Notes: a model not told the origin generated them from the sequence alone. DNA of 64,000 nt from Paenibacillus polymyxa M1 (GCF_000237325.1 NC_017542.1:4374501-4438500), one strand, 5' to 3'. Shown: positions 1 to 8,337, counted from the stretch's first letter. Made by a program: numbers and translations.

Positions 1-319
1 TAAAAAGGATGACTAAGACGATGAGCGTTTTGCCCCATATATTAGGGGTAAAGATAAATCCTGTAATCAGCATAGCTGACGCTAAGCCCAATGACGTAAT
101 TTTTGTGGACAGCTTCAACGACCTGGTTTGAACAAAACTTTCCAGATATTTTTGATACAGAGACGTATTTGAAAACCACCGATGAATCCTTTCAGACCCC
201 CGCATAAAGAAAAAGGTTGCCAGCAGCAGAAACGGTGTAGTCGGCAGCAACGGCACCACTACACCAATAACTCCAAGTGCCAAAAATAAAAACCCTAAGG
301 TAATATAAATCGGTTTCAC
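1..319 (-). CDS. DUF454 (YbaN-like) inner-membrane protein, 3' end cut by window edge
   Basis: The 106 visible residues begin MKPIYITLGFLFLALG and contain the VVPLLPTTPFLLLA stretch and FFFMRGSERIHRWF segment typical of the DUF454/YbaN family of small membrane proteins (about 115-125 residues). Membrane segments are visible around residues 5-38 and after residue 75. The start is GTG at 317-319, preceded by AGGGGG about 6 bases upstream; there is no ATG alternative. The stop lies beyond the left edge. The function of the family is not established. The promoter immediately upstream carries a consensus Fur box, so iron-repressed expression is likely. Family assignment is confident; any role in iron or haem physiology is inference from the operator. 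Confidence 0.8.
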   Translation of the reverse strand, partial: MKPIYITLGFLFLALGVIGVVVPLLPTTPFLLLATFFFMRGSERIHRWFSNTSLYQKYLESFVQTRSLKLSTKITSLGLASAMLITGFIFTPNIWGKTLIVLVILF

Positions 320-352
320 TATAATCCCCCTAATATATATACTATTAATGAT

Positions 353-381
353 ATTTTATGGATAATGATAATCATTATCAA
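353..381 (-). promoter_or_regulatory. Sigma-A promoter overlapped by a consensus Fur box
   Basis: On the minus strand TTGATA (376-381) and TAAAAT (353-358) are separated by exactly 17 bases and read toward the DUF454 gene starting at 319. Bases 361-379 are GATAATGATAATCATTATC, identical to the classic 19-base Fur consensus; 366-380 is TGATAATCATTATCA, the perfect 7-1-7 Bacillus Fur core. The box covers the spacer and the -35, the arrangement expected for repression by Fe-bound Fur. A PerR site would look similar, but the match is to the Fur form. Confidence 0.85.
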
Positions 382-406
382 TATATATAATTTAATCAGG
401 TTGTTA

Positions 407-422
407 TGTGATGTAAATCACG
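407..422. promoter_or_regulatory. Fnr/CRP-type dyad TGTGA-N6-TCACG
   Basis: TGTGATGTAAATCACG matches the TGTGA-N6-TCACA pattern bound by Fnr/CRP-family regulators with one mismatch. Its centre lies about 68 bases upstream of the expected start point of the Fur-controlled DUF454 promoter, a distance compatible with an upstream activator or co-regulator. It is also downstream of mtlD, for which it would have no obvious role. Which protein binds it, if any, cannot be told from the window. Confidence 0.35.
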
Positions 423-431
423 CATATAAAA

Positions 432-498
432 ATCCTCTTGAAGCTCAACTCCACAGAACATTTTTGTGCTCATGTAGATGTTTGGTCTTCAAGAGGAT
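432..498 (-). terminator. Probable long-loop terminator after mtlD
   Basis: A perfect 12-base inverted repeat (ATCCTCTTGAAG at 432-443, CTTCAAGAGGAT at 487-498) is followed on the minus strand by TTTTTAT. The 43-base loop contains a smaller CACA/TGTG stem. It sits just after mtlD and ahead of the Fur-controlled promoter, so it probably ends the mannitol operon transcript. Confidence 0.6.
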
Positions 499-529
499 GA
501 TTGAAATAAGTGCGTGTTATTACGTTGTT

Positions 530-1675
530 TTACGAACTTATAATATCATATTGCTCCAATACCTGCCGATGTAACGGGTCATCTGCAGGTATGGACGTAT
601 AACGTGTCAGCGCTACACTCACCCCTTGGCTGCGAATCACCTGCTGAAGCTCAACTGCTTCGGGGTCTTCCGTAATATCAAATTTGCAGGCAGCAGCCAT
701 TCCTAACGCCAGATGATCGGTCCGGATACCATACTCCTGTGCTTGCAGCGCGGGACGTACAAGACGGTCATTGGGAGACAGCTTGCGAAGCGGTGAACGT
801 CCGACCCGAGTAACCTCGTCTGTCAGATTAGGATTGCGGAAGCGATCCAGAATCTTAGAGATGTACTTCTTATGCTCCCCTTGATTCAAGCCGAATCGCT
901 TTACAAGCACCGCTCCTGTTTCCTCCAGCGCCCCTTGGATTGAATCTACCACCTTGGTATCCTTCATGGCCTCCTGGATCGTGGCATAACCTGCGGTATA
1001 ACCAATATAGGCCGCCACGCAATGCCCCGTATTCACCGTAAACAACTTGCGTTCAATGTAAGGCTCCAGATCCTGCACGTAAAGAATGCCTTCGATTTCT
1101 TCATGGTCAGCTGCCATCTGCGAGCGATCCACCACCCACTCGTAAAAAGGCTCTACCTGCACATGCAATGGATCCTCATGATGCTGGATCGGCACAATCC
1201 GGTCTACAGCAGCATTAGGGAAATATACCGAAGCCTCTGCCTTGGCACGAGTCGCCTCATTCAGTAGCGCAAAAACATGCTCTTTCAGTTGGGCGCTGCC
1301 TCCAATTGCATTTTCGCAAGCAATCACATGCAGCGGGCCTGCTCCACGCTCTACCCGCCGTGCTATCCCCTCGGCAATACCTGCTGCAATATGCCTGAGG
1401 ATGCTAACCCCGACTGCGGTCGTTACCAGATCAGCATGATTTACTGCATCCGCTACAGCGGATGCATCTCTGCCGTCAATCGCGGTTACATTCGTTACCG
1501 TCTCCGTATCCTTCGTATCATTCGCCAACTCAACAGTATATTGCTTGCGGCGTCGTAACTCAGATACAAGTGTCTCGTTGACATCTGAAAAAACAACCTC
1601 ATAGCCTGCACGCGACAGAATCAGCCCAATAAAGCCGCGACCGATATTTCCTGCTCCAAAGTGGACGGCTCTCAT
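530..1675 (-). CDS. mtlD: Mannitol-1-phosphate 5-dehydrogenase
   Basis: Converts mannitol 1-phosphate from the PTS to fructose 6-phosphate with NAD+ in the cytoplasm. The 381-residue length matches the bacterial MtlD family (about 370-385). The N-terminal Rossmann motif MRAVHFGAGNIGRGFIG is intact, and the C-terminal all-helical half carries KLFTVNTGHCVAAYIGY, the family segment with the catalytic lysine. The ATG overlaps the mtlF stop by 4 bases (ATGA), so translation is probably coupled. It is the last gene of mtlA-mtlR-mtlF-mtlD and is followed by a hairpin at 432-498. Identification is firm. Confidence 0.97.
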   Translation of the reverse strand: MRAVHFGAGNIGRGFIGLILSRAGYEVVFSDVNETLVSELRRRKQYTVELANDTKDTETVTNVTAIDGRDASAVADAVNHADLVTTAVGVSILRHIAAGIAEGIARRVERGAGPLHVIACENAIGGSAQLKEHVFALLNEATRAKAEASVYFPNAAVDRIVPIQHHEDPLHVQVEPFYEWVVDRSQMAADHEEIEGILYVQDLEPYIERKLFTVNTGHCVAAYIGYTAGYATIQEAMKDTKVVDSIQGALEETGAVLVKRFGLNQGEHKKYISKILDRFRNPNLTDEVTRVGRSPLRKLSPNDRLVRPALQAQEYGIRTDHLALGMAAACKFDITEDPEAVELQQVIRSQGVSVALTRYTSIPADDPLHRQVLEQYDIISS

Positions 1676-2106
1676 AGCTCCAGCTCACTTTCGAACAGAT
1701 CTATAATTTCCTGTGGGATCACCGCGTTGCGAAGTTTGTCCATGTTTTCTTCCTCCGCACATACCACAGCGATACTTGTCAAAATCTCCATATGATCGCC
1801 GCCTTGGGCTGCAATGCCGATCACCATGTATGCTTTTTCTTCCCCGAAATCTACGCCTTGCGGGAACTGAACGATGGAGATGCCAGTGGATTGAACAAGT
1901 GTCTTAGATTCCTTGGTACCATGTGGAATAGCCAACCCGTTCCCGATATAGGTGGATACAATCTCCTCGCGTTCAAGCATCTTGTCAATGTACTCAGTTG
2001 TAATATGTCCTGCATCCAGCAGGATTTGTCCTGCCATACGAATCGCCTCATATTTGTCTTTGGCGGTTGCGTTCATTTTTATTTTGTCTATCGTCATAAT
2101 ACTCAC
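1672..2106 (-). CDS. mtlF: Mannitol-specific PTS enzyme IIA
   Basis: Soluble phosphocarrier that takes phosphate from HPr and passes it to the IIB domain of MtlA. The 144-residue length is normal for a stand-alone IIA(Mtl). The active-site histidine is His62 in the motif GNGLAIPHGT, and the C-terminal IAAQGGDHMEIL stretch is typical of the PTS_EIIA_2 fold. The start is a GTG (2106) with GGGAGG 8 bases upstream; the in-frame ATG three codons later is less well spaced. It overlaps mtlR at its 5' end and mtlD at its 3' end by 4 bases each, so three consecutive genes are translationally coupled. Confidence 0.96.
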   Translation of the reverse strand: MSIMTIDKIKMNATAKDKYEAIRMAGQILLDAGHITTEYIDKMLEREEIVSTYIGNGLAIPHGTKESKTLVQSTGISIVQFPQGVDFGEEKAYMVIGIAAQGGDHMEILTSIAVVCAEEENMDKLRNAVIPQEIIDLFESELEL

Positions 2107-4181
2107 GGTAGGTTCCTCCCTGTCCCTAATTTACTGTGAAAAAATTCAGCCAGCTCAGTCGATATATAATTGGCAATCTGATCTCTACTACCGTGTTCCA
2201 GTAGTGTAATCATGTCTTCCTGCAGCAGTAATGCACTAATCTCGCTCAATACCTCCAAGCTTTCTTTCGGTAACTCACGAGGTCCCAACATCAGCAGAAC
2301 GCATTCCACTTGTTCGTCTACATCCGCCAACAGCGGCTCAGCCAGCCTATACAAGGTCAGCAAAGGCTGGCGAATATAGGGACTGCGTGTATGAATTAAA
2401 GCAACGGAGGTATCAGTAATCACCTGACTACCTTGGCGCTCTCTTTCCATAAGCTGTTCAGCAACAACAGAAGGCTCTGTGACATTTCCCCGCCCTGCCT
2501 CCAACATGCATATAGCCTCTATGGTAGCTGGCATATCCATCCCTTGATTTTCCAGTGGATACACTTGAAATTGCTGTACAATGTGCACAATCTCCTCAAG
2601 ACTTTTCCGTAGACCAGTAAGCCACTCCATGCCCTGGCCGGAGAGTACAGCCTGTTCCTGACGATGATCACTGAGTTGATTGAGTGTAATATGCTGAATG
2701 AAATGACGCAGGCGGTCACTCTCCTCTTGCGTCAGCAGCGGGCTGATTTTGAGATACCGATCCGGCTCAAGCGGTAGCTCCACTGTCGAAATGATCAGAT
2801 CATAATCCTCCTTGGGAATCCGCGTTGCCTCGTACCATGAGGCCCTATCCACGATTTTGATCTGTGGCAGCTCCTTGGCCAGTCTTGTTGCCAGAAGTCT
2901 GGAAGACCCAATTCCGCTCGTGCAGACTACGATTGCTCGAACCTCCCGCTGCAATTGTCGCAGCCGCTCCAACGAAGCGCCAAAATGCATGACCAGAAAT
3001 CCGATCTCTTCATCTGGTACTTCCATTTCCGTCATATCCGCCGCAGCCTTTTTGACCGAGTCGAACAAGCTGCCGTAATCCTTGCGAATTTGCTGAAGGA
3101 GAGGGTTGCGGATCGCTCTCCCTTCCCTCAAACGTTTGAATACTGGAGCCATATGGGCAATCAGCCCTTCACGCAGGACACGATCCTCTGCTAATGGTGT
3201 GCCTGTCTCTGCCTCTACACGACGAATCAACTCATGAACCGACTCCAGCAGTACAAGATCATCCAGTGGCAGCAAGCGGGTGGAATGATCCTCAGCATCA
3301 CGGAACAGCAACCCGAAATAACATCGTTCCGGTTCTGGAAATTCAATATCCAGCGCCGCTGACAACTCTGCGCATATACGCTCCACCATAGCTGTGCGCA
3401 GCATGATATTCTCCTCTGAATCTGTTTTCGAATACGAGAGACGATGATCCACAACGTACCCAAGGCGCAGACGTGCCAGAGAAACGCAAATTTGAATCAG
3501 CAGTTCCATATATTTGCTTTCCACCATGTTTTTCAGCCATTGATCATGAGGCTGCCAGAGAACATTCTCCACGGTTAGCAGATTCTCTCTGCCAATCATC
3601 TCCAGCAATTTTTCTGTGACACGTGTTACGGGACGAAGCTCCTCTCGGCCGGAAAACAGATCCGATTCATCCAAATATTCGAGAGCAAGCTCAGAAATCG
3701 CCCGTCTTTTGTCTATCTCCCGTCCTGTAATCTCGACACCGTATCCCCGTCTGCGCACAAGCATGAGCCCTCGATCTTCGATCCAGCCTAGTAATTCGTC
3801 CAGATCATGACTGACCGTAGTTACTGTGACTTTCAAATCCGATGCTAGCGCCAGCAGCTTGATCGGCTCCTGTGTATCCAGCAGCATGCACAGAACTACA
3901 ATTTTTCTCTCCTCAGCCGAGTATTCGTCTGACTTCGTATGCAGTAATTGCTCCCGCAGACTTGCAAGCTGAGTCGGGCCGGCATCCACATAGATACCGA
4001 TCCCTGATTTTTTCTCCAGCTTTACCTCATGAGCCGCCAACCAACACTCAACTGCGCCAAGTTCCCGATGAACCGTCCTTGTGCTGACATTGATCTTCTC
4101 AGCAATTTCCCCGGCCGTAACCTCTTGAGGCTGCTCCAAAAGATACTCTACGATGTCAGATTGTCGTTTCGTAATATTCAT
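2103..4181 (-). CDS. mtlR: MtlR, PRD-containing activator of the mannitol operon
   Basis: DNA-binding activator whose activity is set by PTS phosphorylation. Domains in order: HTH_11 (about 1-60), Mga-type helix-turn-helix (about 85-165), two PRDs (about 190-400) with His246, His343 and His399, an EIIB-like domain with Cys420 in VVCTSGIGSS, and an EIIA-like domain with His597 in ALIHTRSP. These match the regulatory residues known in Bacillus MtlR (PRD2 His, Cys419, His599). At 692 residues it is full length. Here mtlR lies inside the operon between mtlA and mtlF, the order seen in Geobacillus, whereas in B. subtilis it is separate. The likely target is the dyad upstream of mtlA at 5818-5859. 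Confidence 0.95.
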   Translation of the reverse strand: MNITKRQSDIVEYLLEQPQEVTAGEIAEKINVSTRTVHRELGAVECWLAAHEVKLEKKSGIGIYVDAGPTQLASLREQLLHTKSDEYSAEERKIVVLCMLLDTQEPIKLLALASDLKVTVTTVSHDLDELLGWIEDRGLMLVRRRGYGVEITGREIDKRRAISELALEYLDESDLFSGREELRPVTRVTEKLLEMIGRENLLTVENVLWQPHDQWLKNMVESKYMELLIQICVSLARLRLGYVVDHRLSYSKTDSEENIMLRTAMVERICAELSAALDIEFPEPERCYFGLLFRDAEDHSTRLLPLDDLVLLESVHELIRRVEAETGTPLAEDRVLREGLIAHMAPVFKRLREGRAIRNPLLQQIRKDYGSLFDSVKKAAADMTEMEVPDEEIGFLVMHFGASLERLRQLQREVRAIVVCTSGIGSSRLLATRLAKELPQIKIVDRASWYEATRIPKEDYDLIISTVELPLEPDRYLKISPLLTQEESDRLRHFIQHITLNQLSDHRQEQAVLSGQGMEWLTGLRKSLEEIVHIVQQFQVYPLENQGMDMPATIEAICMLEAGRGNVTEPSVVAEQLMERERQGSQVITDTSVALIHTRSPYIRQPLLTLYRLAEPLLADVDEQVECVLLMLGPRELPKESLEVLSEISALLLQEDMITLLEHGSRDQIANYISTELAEFFHSKLGTGRNLP

Positions 4182-4264
4182 AAGGGCATACCGTTCCTTC
4201 CCAAGCTCTCATCCCTTCCAGCAGGAAATACAAACTGTATACAGCCGGCCTGACTTTATGGGGA

Positions 4265-5743
4265 TTAAGAATCGGATTTCAACCGTTCAACCAGCGCTTC
4301 GTATTCAGGGCTCTTCAGGAAATTGTCAATGGAAATGTGCTCAGCATTCGGGGCTACCGTTTTAGCCCGGTCTGTCAACGTTTTTTGTGTAATGACAATA
4401 TCCGCATCCTGTGGAATTTCACTGATTGCCGTATTCGTTACCGTAACGCCCACGCCCGCCTGTTTCATTTTTTTGCGCAAAATTGAGGCTCCCATGGCGC
4501 TTGAACCCATACCTGCATCACAGGAAAAGACAATTTTATTCACCTCGGATTTATCCTTAAGCGTTCGATCTGCGGCAATCTCGGCAGCACGATCGGATGC
4601 GCGGTTATCTTCCATTACAGTGGCGTTAGCGCTTGCACCCTTGCTTTGATTTTTCATATCTTTCAGGCGGGATGCAGCTTCCTCCAGCCCCTCTTCCTTT
4701 TGCTTGCCTGTCTTGAGCAATACTGCAGCAACCGCAAAGGATACGACCGCAGCTGCGACCACACCGCTCAGCATCGGCAAATATCCGCCTTTGGGTGTCA
4801 TCAGGAAATAAGCAATGATACTGCCTGGTGAAGGAGCAGCAACCAGTCCGGCACCTGTCAACATAAAACAGAAGGTTCCCACAACGCCCCCTGCTATAGC
4901 AGCGAGAATCAGAATCGGCTTCATCAAAATATAAGGGAAATAAATTTCATGAATCCCGCCGAAAAAATGAATAATGACTGCACCAGGAGCAGACGACTTC
5001 GCAGAGCCTTTACCGAACAGGCAATAGGCCAGCAAAATACCGAGTCCCGGGCCAGGATTGGATTCAAGCATGAACAAAACGGATTTTCCTGTTCTTGCAG
5101 CTTCCTCCAGCGCAATCGGACTCAATACTCCATGATTCAGTGCGTTGTTGAGAAATAATACTTTTCCGGGCTCAATAATGAGATTGACAAGCGGCAGTAG
5201 CCCTGCGTTCACGAGGAACTGTACCCCTGTCGACAACACTTGACTGATGGTTTGCACGACCGGGCCGATCGCCACATGCGCTAGTAATGCTAGAATGGCA
5301 CCGATAATCCCAGCCGAGAAATTATTGACCAGCATTTCAAAACCTGATTTGACTTTGCCCTCAATGGCCTTATCGAACTTCTTCAATATCCATGCAGCCA
5401 GCGGACCAGCTACCATCGCGCCCAGGAACATCGGGATATCGGCCCCCACAATGACCCCCATCGTCATAATGGCACCGATCACACCTCCACGCTGTCCGTG
5501 AATCATCGTGCCTCCCGTGTAACCGATCAGCAGTGGCAGCAAATAATTTTTCATCGGATCAACCAGTTGTGCAAAACCCTCATTTGGGAACCACCCGGTC
5601 GGAATAAAAAGGGCCGTAATTAATCCCCATGCGATAAAGGCTCCCATATTGGGCATAACCATACCGCTGAGAAAGCGGCCAAAACGCTGTACGGCGACAC
5701 GAGCGCCACCGTTTGAACTGGACTTTGTGTCCACTGTGCTCAT
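4265..5743 (-). CDS. mtlA: Mannitol-specific PTS enzyme IICB
   Basis: Membrane permease that imports and phosphorylates mannitol. I chose ATG 5743 (MSTVDTKSS, 492 residues) because AAGGAGG lies 8 bases upstream; the more upstream in-frame ATGs are too close to or before that site. IIC spans about residues 15-345 with several hydrophobic segments and the signature FGGIHEIYFP (Glu266 in GIHE). A charged linker follows (350-400), then IIB with phosphorylation-site Cys408 in VFSCDAGMGSS. There is no fused IIA; that function is supplied by mtlF. First gene of the operon, with mtlR 83 bases downstream. Confidence 0.96.
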   Translation of the reverse strand: MSTVDTKSSSNGGARVAVQRFGRFLSGMVMPNMGAFIAWGLITALFIPTGWFPNEGFAQLVDPMKNYLLPLLIGYTGGTMIHGQRGGVIGAIMTMGVIVGADIPMFLGAMVAGPLAAWILKKFDKAIEGKVKSGFEMLVNNFSAGIIGAILALLAHVAIGPVVQTISQVLSTGVQFLVNAGLLPLVNLIIEPGKVLFLNNALNHGVLSPIALEEAARTGKSVLFMLESNPGPGLGILLAYCLFGKGSAKSSAPGAVIIHFFGGIHEIYFPYILMKPILILAAIAGGVVGTFCFMLTGAGLVAAPSPGSIIAYFLMTPKGGYLPMLSGVVAAAVVSFAVAAVLLKTGKQKEEGLEEAASRLKDMKNQSKGASANATVMEDNRASDRAAEIAADRTLKDKSEVNKIVFSCDAGMGSSAMGASILRKKMKQAGVGVTVTNTAISEIPQDADIVITQKTLTDRAKTVAPNAEHISIDNFLKSPEYEALVERLKSDS

Positions 5744-5794
5744 ATTCATATCCTCCTTGTGAGTAAATAGCATCACTACCTTTTCTTAAAATTC

Positions 5795-5859
5795 ATACTA
5801 AATGACAGCGCTATCTTCATCAACGAAATGAAAACGTACTTTCGTCATGAACGTTGATG
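5795..5859 (-). promoter_or_regulatory. mtlA promoter with embedded cre-like site and long upstream dyad
   Basis: Minus strand: TTGATG (5818-5823) and TAGTAT (5795-5800) with a 17-base spacer. Inside the spacer, plus-strand TGACAGCGCTATCT (5803-5816) matches the catabolite-response consensus TGWNANCGNTNWCA except for the last base. Overlapping the -35 and extending upstream is a dyad, CATCAACG (5818-5825) and CGTTGATG (5852-5859), with a nested ACGAAA/TTTCGT pair. The dyad position fits an activator site for MtlR and the cre position fits CcpA repression. Binding by these proteins is inference. Confidence 0.65.
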
Positions 5860-6034
5860 ACAACATTTAAATTTAAAGTAACGACAAGGCATTATACCTG
5901 CATAATTCTTCTTAATATGGCCGATAACAATAGAAATTAGTCGAAAAAACACTGTTGTAAATCTGTGCAATTGTATAAAGAGGCTCTCTTCTAAGCCTGC
6001 GTAAGCAACGTAAATACGTCTTCTAAAAGACAAC

Positions 6035-6072
6035 AAAAAAATAGCCGCTATGTCAGGCATAGCGACTATTTT
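6035..6072 (-). terminator. Rho-independent terminator after gcvH
   Basis: On the minus strand AATAGTCGCTATG-cctga-CATAGCGGCTATT is followed by TTTTTTTG. It lies about 100 bases past the gcvH stop. The remaining sequence between here and the mtlA promoter (5860-6034) shows no gene or clear element. Confidence 0.85.
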
Positions 6073-6168
6073 ATACAAAAACTGAGCGGACTAACGATGC
6101 TCTTATTTAATTCAATATCCATATAAAAACTCAGAATAAAGCGCTATTATTTCATGCTGTATTGCTCA

Positions 6169-6567
6169 TTATTGCTCATCCGAAATCAACTGCTCGTACT
6201 GCTCCGCAGACAGCAACTTGCCCAGAGCTTCCTCGACATCATTGCTCATCTCTACTTCGATCATCCAACCCTCTTCATAGGGTGATTCATTCACCAGCTC
6301 AGGTGTACTTTCCAGAGCTTCATTTACTTTCAAAACGGTTCCCGTCACCGGAGCAAAAAGATCGGATACGGTCTTCACCGATTCAATTGTACCAATCTCC
6401 GTCCCCTGTCCAATCGTTGTTCCCGCCCCAGGTAATTCCACAAAAACAATATCACCCAATTGATGCTGTGCAAAGTCTGTAATGCCGATCCGCAACGTCC
6501 CATCCACTGTGTGCTGAACCCACTCATGTTCGTCTGTATACCAAAGTTGCTGTTTCACTTCACTCAT
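6169..6567 (-). CDS. gcvH: Glycine cleavage system H protein
   Basis: Lipoyl carrier protein that shuttles the aminomethyl group between the P, T and L proteins of glycine cleavage, and can serve as a lipoate relay in Firmicutes. The start chosen is ATG 6567 (MSEVKQQLWYTDEHEW, 132 residues), matching the usual 125-130; a longer in-frame extension would add 19 residues unlike the family. The lipoylated lysine is in GTIESVKTVSDLF. It has GAGG 9 bases upstream. It is transcribed away from gcvT-gcvPA-gcvPB and shares the 670-base intergenic region with that operon, so it is not under the glycine riboswitch found there. Confidence 0.95.
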   Translation of the reverse strand: MSEVKQQLWYTDEHEWVQHTVDGTLRIGITDFAQHQLGDIVFVELPGAGTTIGQGTEIGTIESVKTVSDLFAPVTGTVLKVNEALESTPELVNESPYEEGWMIEVEMSNDVEEALGKLLSAEQYEQLISDEQ

Positions 6568-6790
6568 CCTGCTTCGCCTCACTTCCACATGAATAAAATG
6601 CTTTTGATCACCTGTATTAGACAAGTTAAGATTATGACAACAAGAACATCCATGTCAATAATACTAACAAAAATACTCCATACCAACTCATATAGCGCAG
6701 TCTATAAAAAAATGATAACTTGTAACAAACGCTTACATATCCTTATTTATACAATAAATGTTTTTCATATTGTTTTATATGACATTTTTA

Positions 6791-6819
6791 TTGACATTTT
6801 GAATGGATTTGCGTATTAA
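6791..6819 (+). promoter_or_regulatory. Sigma-A promoter of the gcvT-gcvPA-gcvPB operon
   Basis: TTGACA (6791-6796), a 17-base spacer, then TATTAA (6814-6819). Transcription would begin near 6826, just ahead of the glycine riboswitch. The AT-rich stretch from 6568 to 6790 must also hold the leftward gcvH promoter, but I could not pick one convincing pair there. Confidence 0.75.
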
Positions 6820-6854
6820 TGGGTTATAGTAATTGCTTTTGAAAATACCTCGAC

Positions 6855-7150
6855 AACTGCAAACGCGGATGAACGCGGAGGGAGAGACTACCAAAAATAT
6901 TCGCATCGCTGTTGTCGTTTGTGAGACAGTTGGGCACGCGAATCGGATCAAGTTGTTATCTGCAAAACCGGGTAACATACCGTTGATCCAAAAGGTAGCG
7001 CCGAAGGAGTAAACTTGCATTGCAGGTGAATCTCTCAGGCAAAAGGACCTCTGCCGGACGCATCTCTGGAGAGCATCCGTGAAAAGAGCGGATCACCCAA
7101 GGGGAAACCTGGTTCACACCGGGGTAACTTTCTGGTATCAAGGACAGAGC
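6855..7150 (+). ncRNA. Tandem glycine riboswitch with enlarged first aptamer
   Basis: Two glycine aptamers are recognisable. The first has GCGGAGGGAGAG near 6875 and closes with CGCCGAAGGAGTAAAC, GAATCTCTCAGGCAAAAGG and ACCTCTG (to about 7055). The second starts at CATCTCTGGAGAG, has CACCCAAGGGGAAACC and ends with ACTTTCTGGTATCAAGGAC. The family normally acts as a glycine-activated ON switch for gcv operons. Unusually, the first aptamer's P3 stem (CTACC 6888-6892 / GGTAG 6994-6998) encloses about 101 bases, which fold into two further hairpins (ATTCGC/GCGAAT at 6899-6943; GGATCAA/TTGATCC at 6945-6989). Confidence 0.92.
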
Positions 7151-7151
7151 T

Positions 7152-7205
7152 GAAAGAAGAGTATGGACTGCCGTCTATACGTTTCTTTTAGCCTGTCTTT
7201 TTTGT
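7152..7205 (+). terminator. Expression platform hairpin of the glycine riboswitch
   Basis: GAAAGAA-GA-GTATGGAC (7152 onward) pairs with GTCTATAC-G-TTTCTTTT (7172-7189), followed by GCCTGTCTTTTTTG. The 5' arm begins right after the ACAGAG closing strand of the second aptamer, so glycine binding could compete with terminator folding. The intrinsic terminator role is inferred from position and base pairing. Confidence 0.6.
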
Positions 7206-7236
7206 TTAGCCGATTACACTGGATAGGAGTGAAAAA

Positions 7237-8337
7237 ATGTCTAATTTGCGAAGAACACCACTATATTCGTCCTACGGGACGCAGCCCGGGGTTCGTTGTA
7301 TTGACTTTGGCGGGTGGGAACTCCCCGTTCAGTTTAGCGGCATTCAAAAGGAGCATGAGGCCGTCCGACAACGTGCAGGTTTATTCGATGTATCGCATAT
7401 GGGCGAGTTCTTGGTTGAAGGCAAAGAAGCTGAGGCTTTTTTGCAACGGGTAACTACGAATGATGTCAGCCAGTTGGAACCAGGCCAGGCACAATATTCA
7501 CTCCTGTGTTACCCCGATGGAGGAGTAGTGGATGACTTGCTTGTATATTGCAAAGGACCAGAGCGCTACATGCTCGTTGTGAATGCCTCCAACATCGACA
7601 AAGATTGGGATTGGCTCATACGCCACGTACCAGCATCGGTTCATCTGAAGAATGTGTCTGATGCGATAGCATTGCTGGCACTACAAGGACCGGAAGCAGC
7701 ACGTATTGCCGCAGCCGTGACAGATACAGATATTACGAATCTGGCATCTTTCCGATTCCATGAGAACGTGCAATTGTTCGGAGCAAAAGCACTTGTCTCG
7801 CGAACTGGATATACCGGCGAAGACGGTTTTGAATTTTATATCCCTGCTGAGGAAGCACCCGCCGTGTGGGATGGTTTACTTCGTTGCGGTGAATCGTATG
7901 GACTGATTCCCGCTGGACTTGGTGCTCGCGATACGCTGCGCTTCGAGGCACGGCTACCATTGTACGGACAGGAGTTATCTGCCACAATTTCACCGCTTGA
8001 GGCTGGTTTAGGTTTCTTCGTCAAGTTGAACAAAGGAGATTTTATCGGCAGGGAAGCACTGCAACGTCAAAAAGAACAAGGAATTCCTCGCAAGTTGATC
8101 GGGCTGGAAATGATTGACCGCGGTATCCCGCGCGCTCATTATCCGGTGTTCGCTGAAGGTCAACACATCGGTGAGGTCACAACGGGTACTCAATCGCCCA
8201 CCTTGAAGCGTAATCTGGGGCTGGCCCTGGTGGACAGTCGTTTTAGCACCCTATCGACACCGCTGGAGGTCGAAATTCGTGGTAAACGCCTGCGTGCGGA
8301 AGTGGTCCCAGCCCCCTTTTATAAACGGCTACGCTGA
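7237..8337 (+). CDS. gcvT: Aminomethyltransferase (glycine cleavage T protein)
   Basis: Transfers the methylene carbon from aminomethylated GcvH to tetrahydrofolate and releases ammonia. The 366-residue length and landmarks ([15 protein letters not shown] near the N terminus, [27 protein letters not shown], and [18 protein letters not shown]) are those of GcvT. ATG 7237 has TAGGAG 6 bases upstream and lies 48 bases past the riboswitch expression platform. It is followed by a 123-base gap without recognisable elements and then gcvPA, so the three genes probably form one glycine-induced transcript. Confidence 0.97.
   Translation: MSNLRRTPLYSSYGTQPGVRCIDFGGWELPVQFSGIQKEHEAVRQRAGLFDVSHMGEFLVEGKEAEAFLQRVTTNDVSQLEPGQAQYSLLCYPDGGVVDDLLVYCKGPERYMLVVNASNIDKDWDWLIRHVPASVHLKNVSDAIALLALQGPEAARIAAAVTDTDITNLASFRFHENVQLFGAKALVSRTGYTGEDGFEFYIPAEEAPAVWDGLLRCGESYGLIPAGLGARDTLRFEARLPLYGQELSATISPLEAGLGFFVKLNKGDFIGREALQRQKEQGIPRKLIGLEMIDRGIPRAHYPVFAEGQHIGEVTTGTQSPTLKRNLGLALVDSRFSTLSTPLEVEIRGKRLRAEVVPAPFYKRLR

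Noticed and set aside
5845-6078. A 77-residue frame between mtlA and gcvH
   Set aside because: It runs through the gcvH terminator hairpin, has no ribosome binding site and no recognisable features.
6721-6737. TGTAACAAACGCTTACA as a catabolite-response (cre) site between gcvH and gcvT
   Set aside because: The ends are symmetric (TGTAA/TTACA), but the 14-base cre consensus fits only about 11 positions, and no carbon-control logic for gcv genes is evident.
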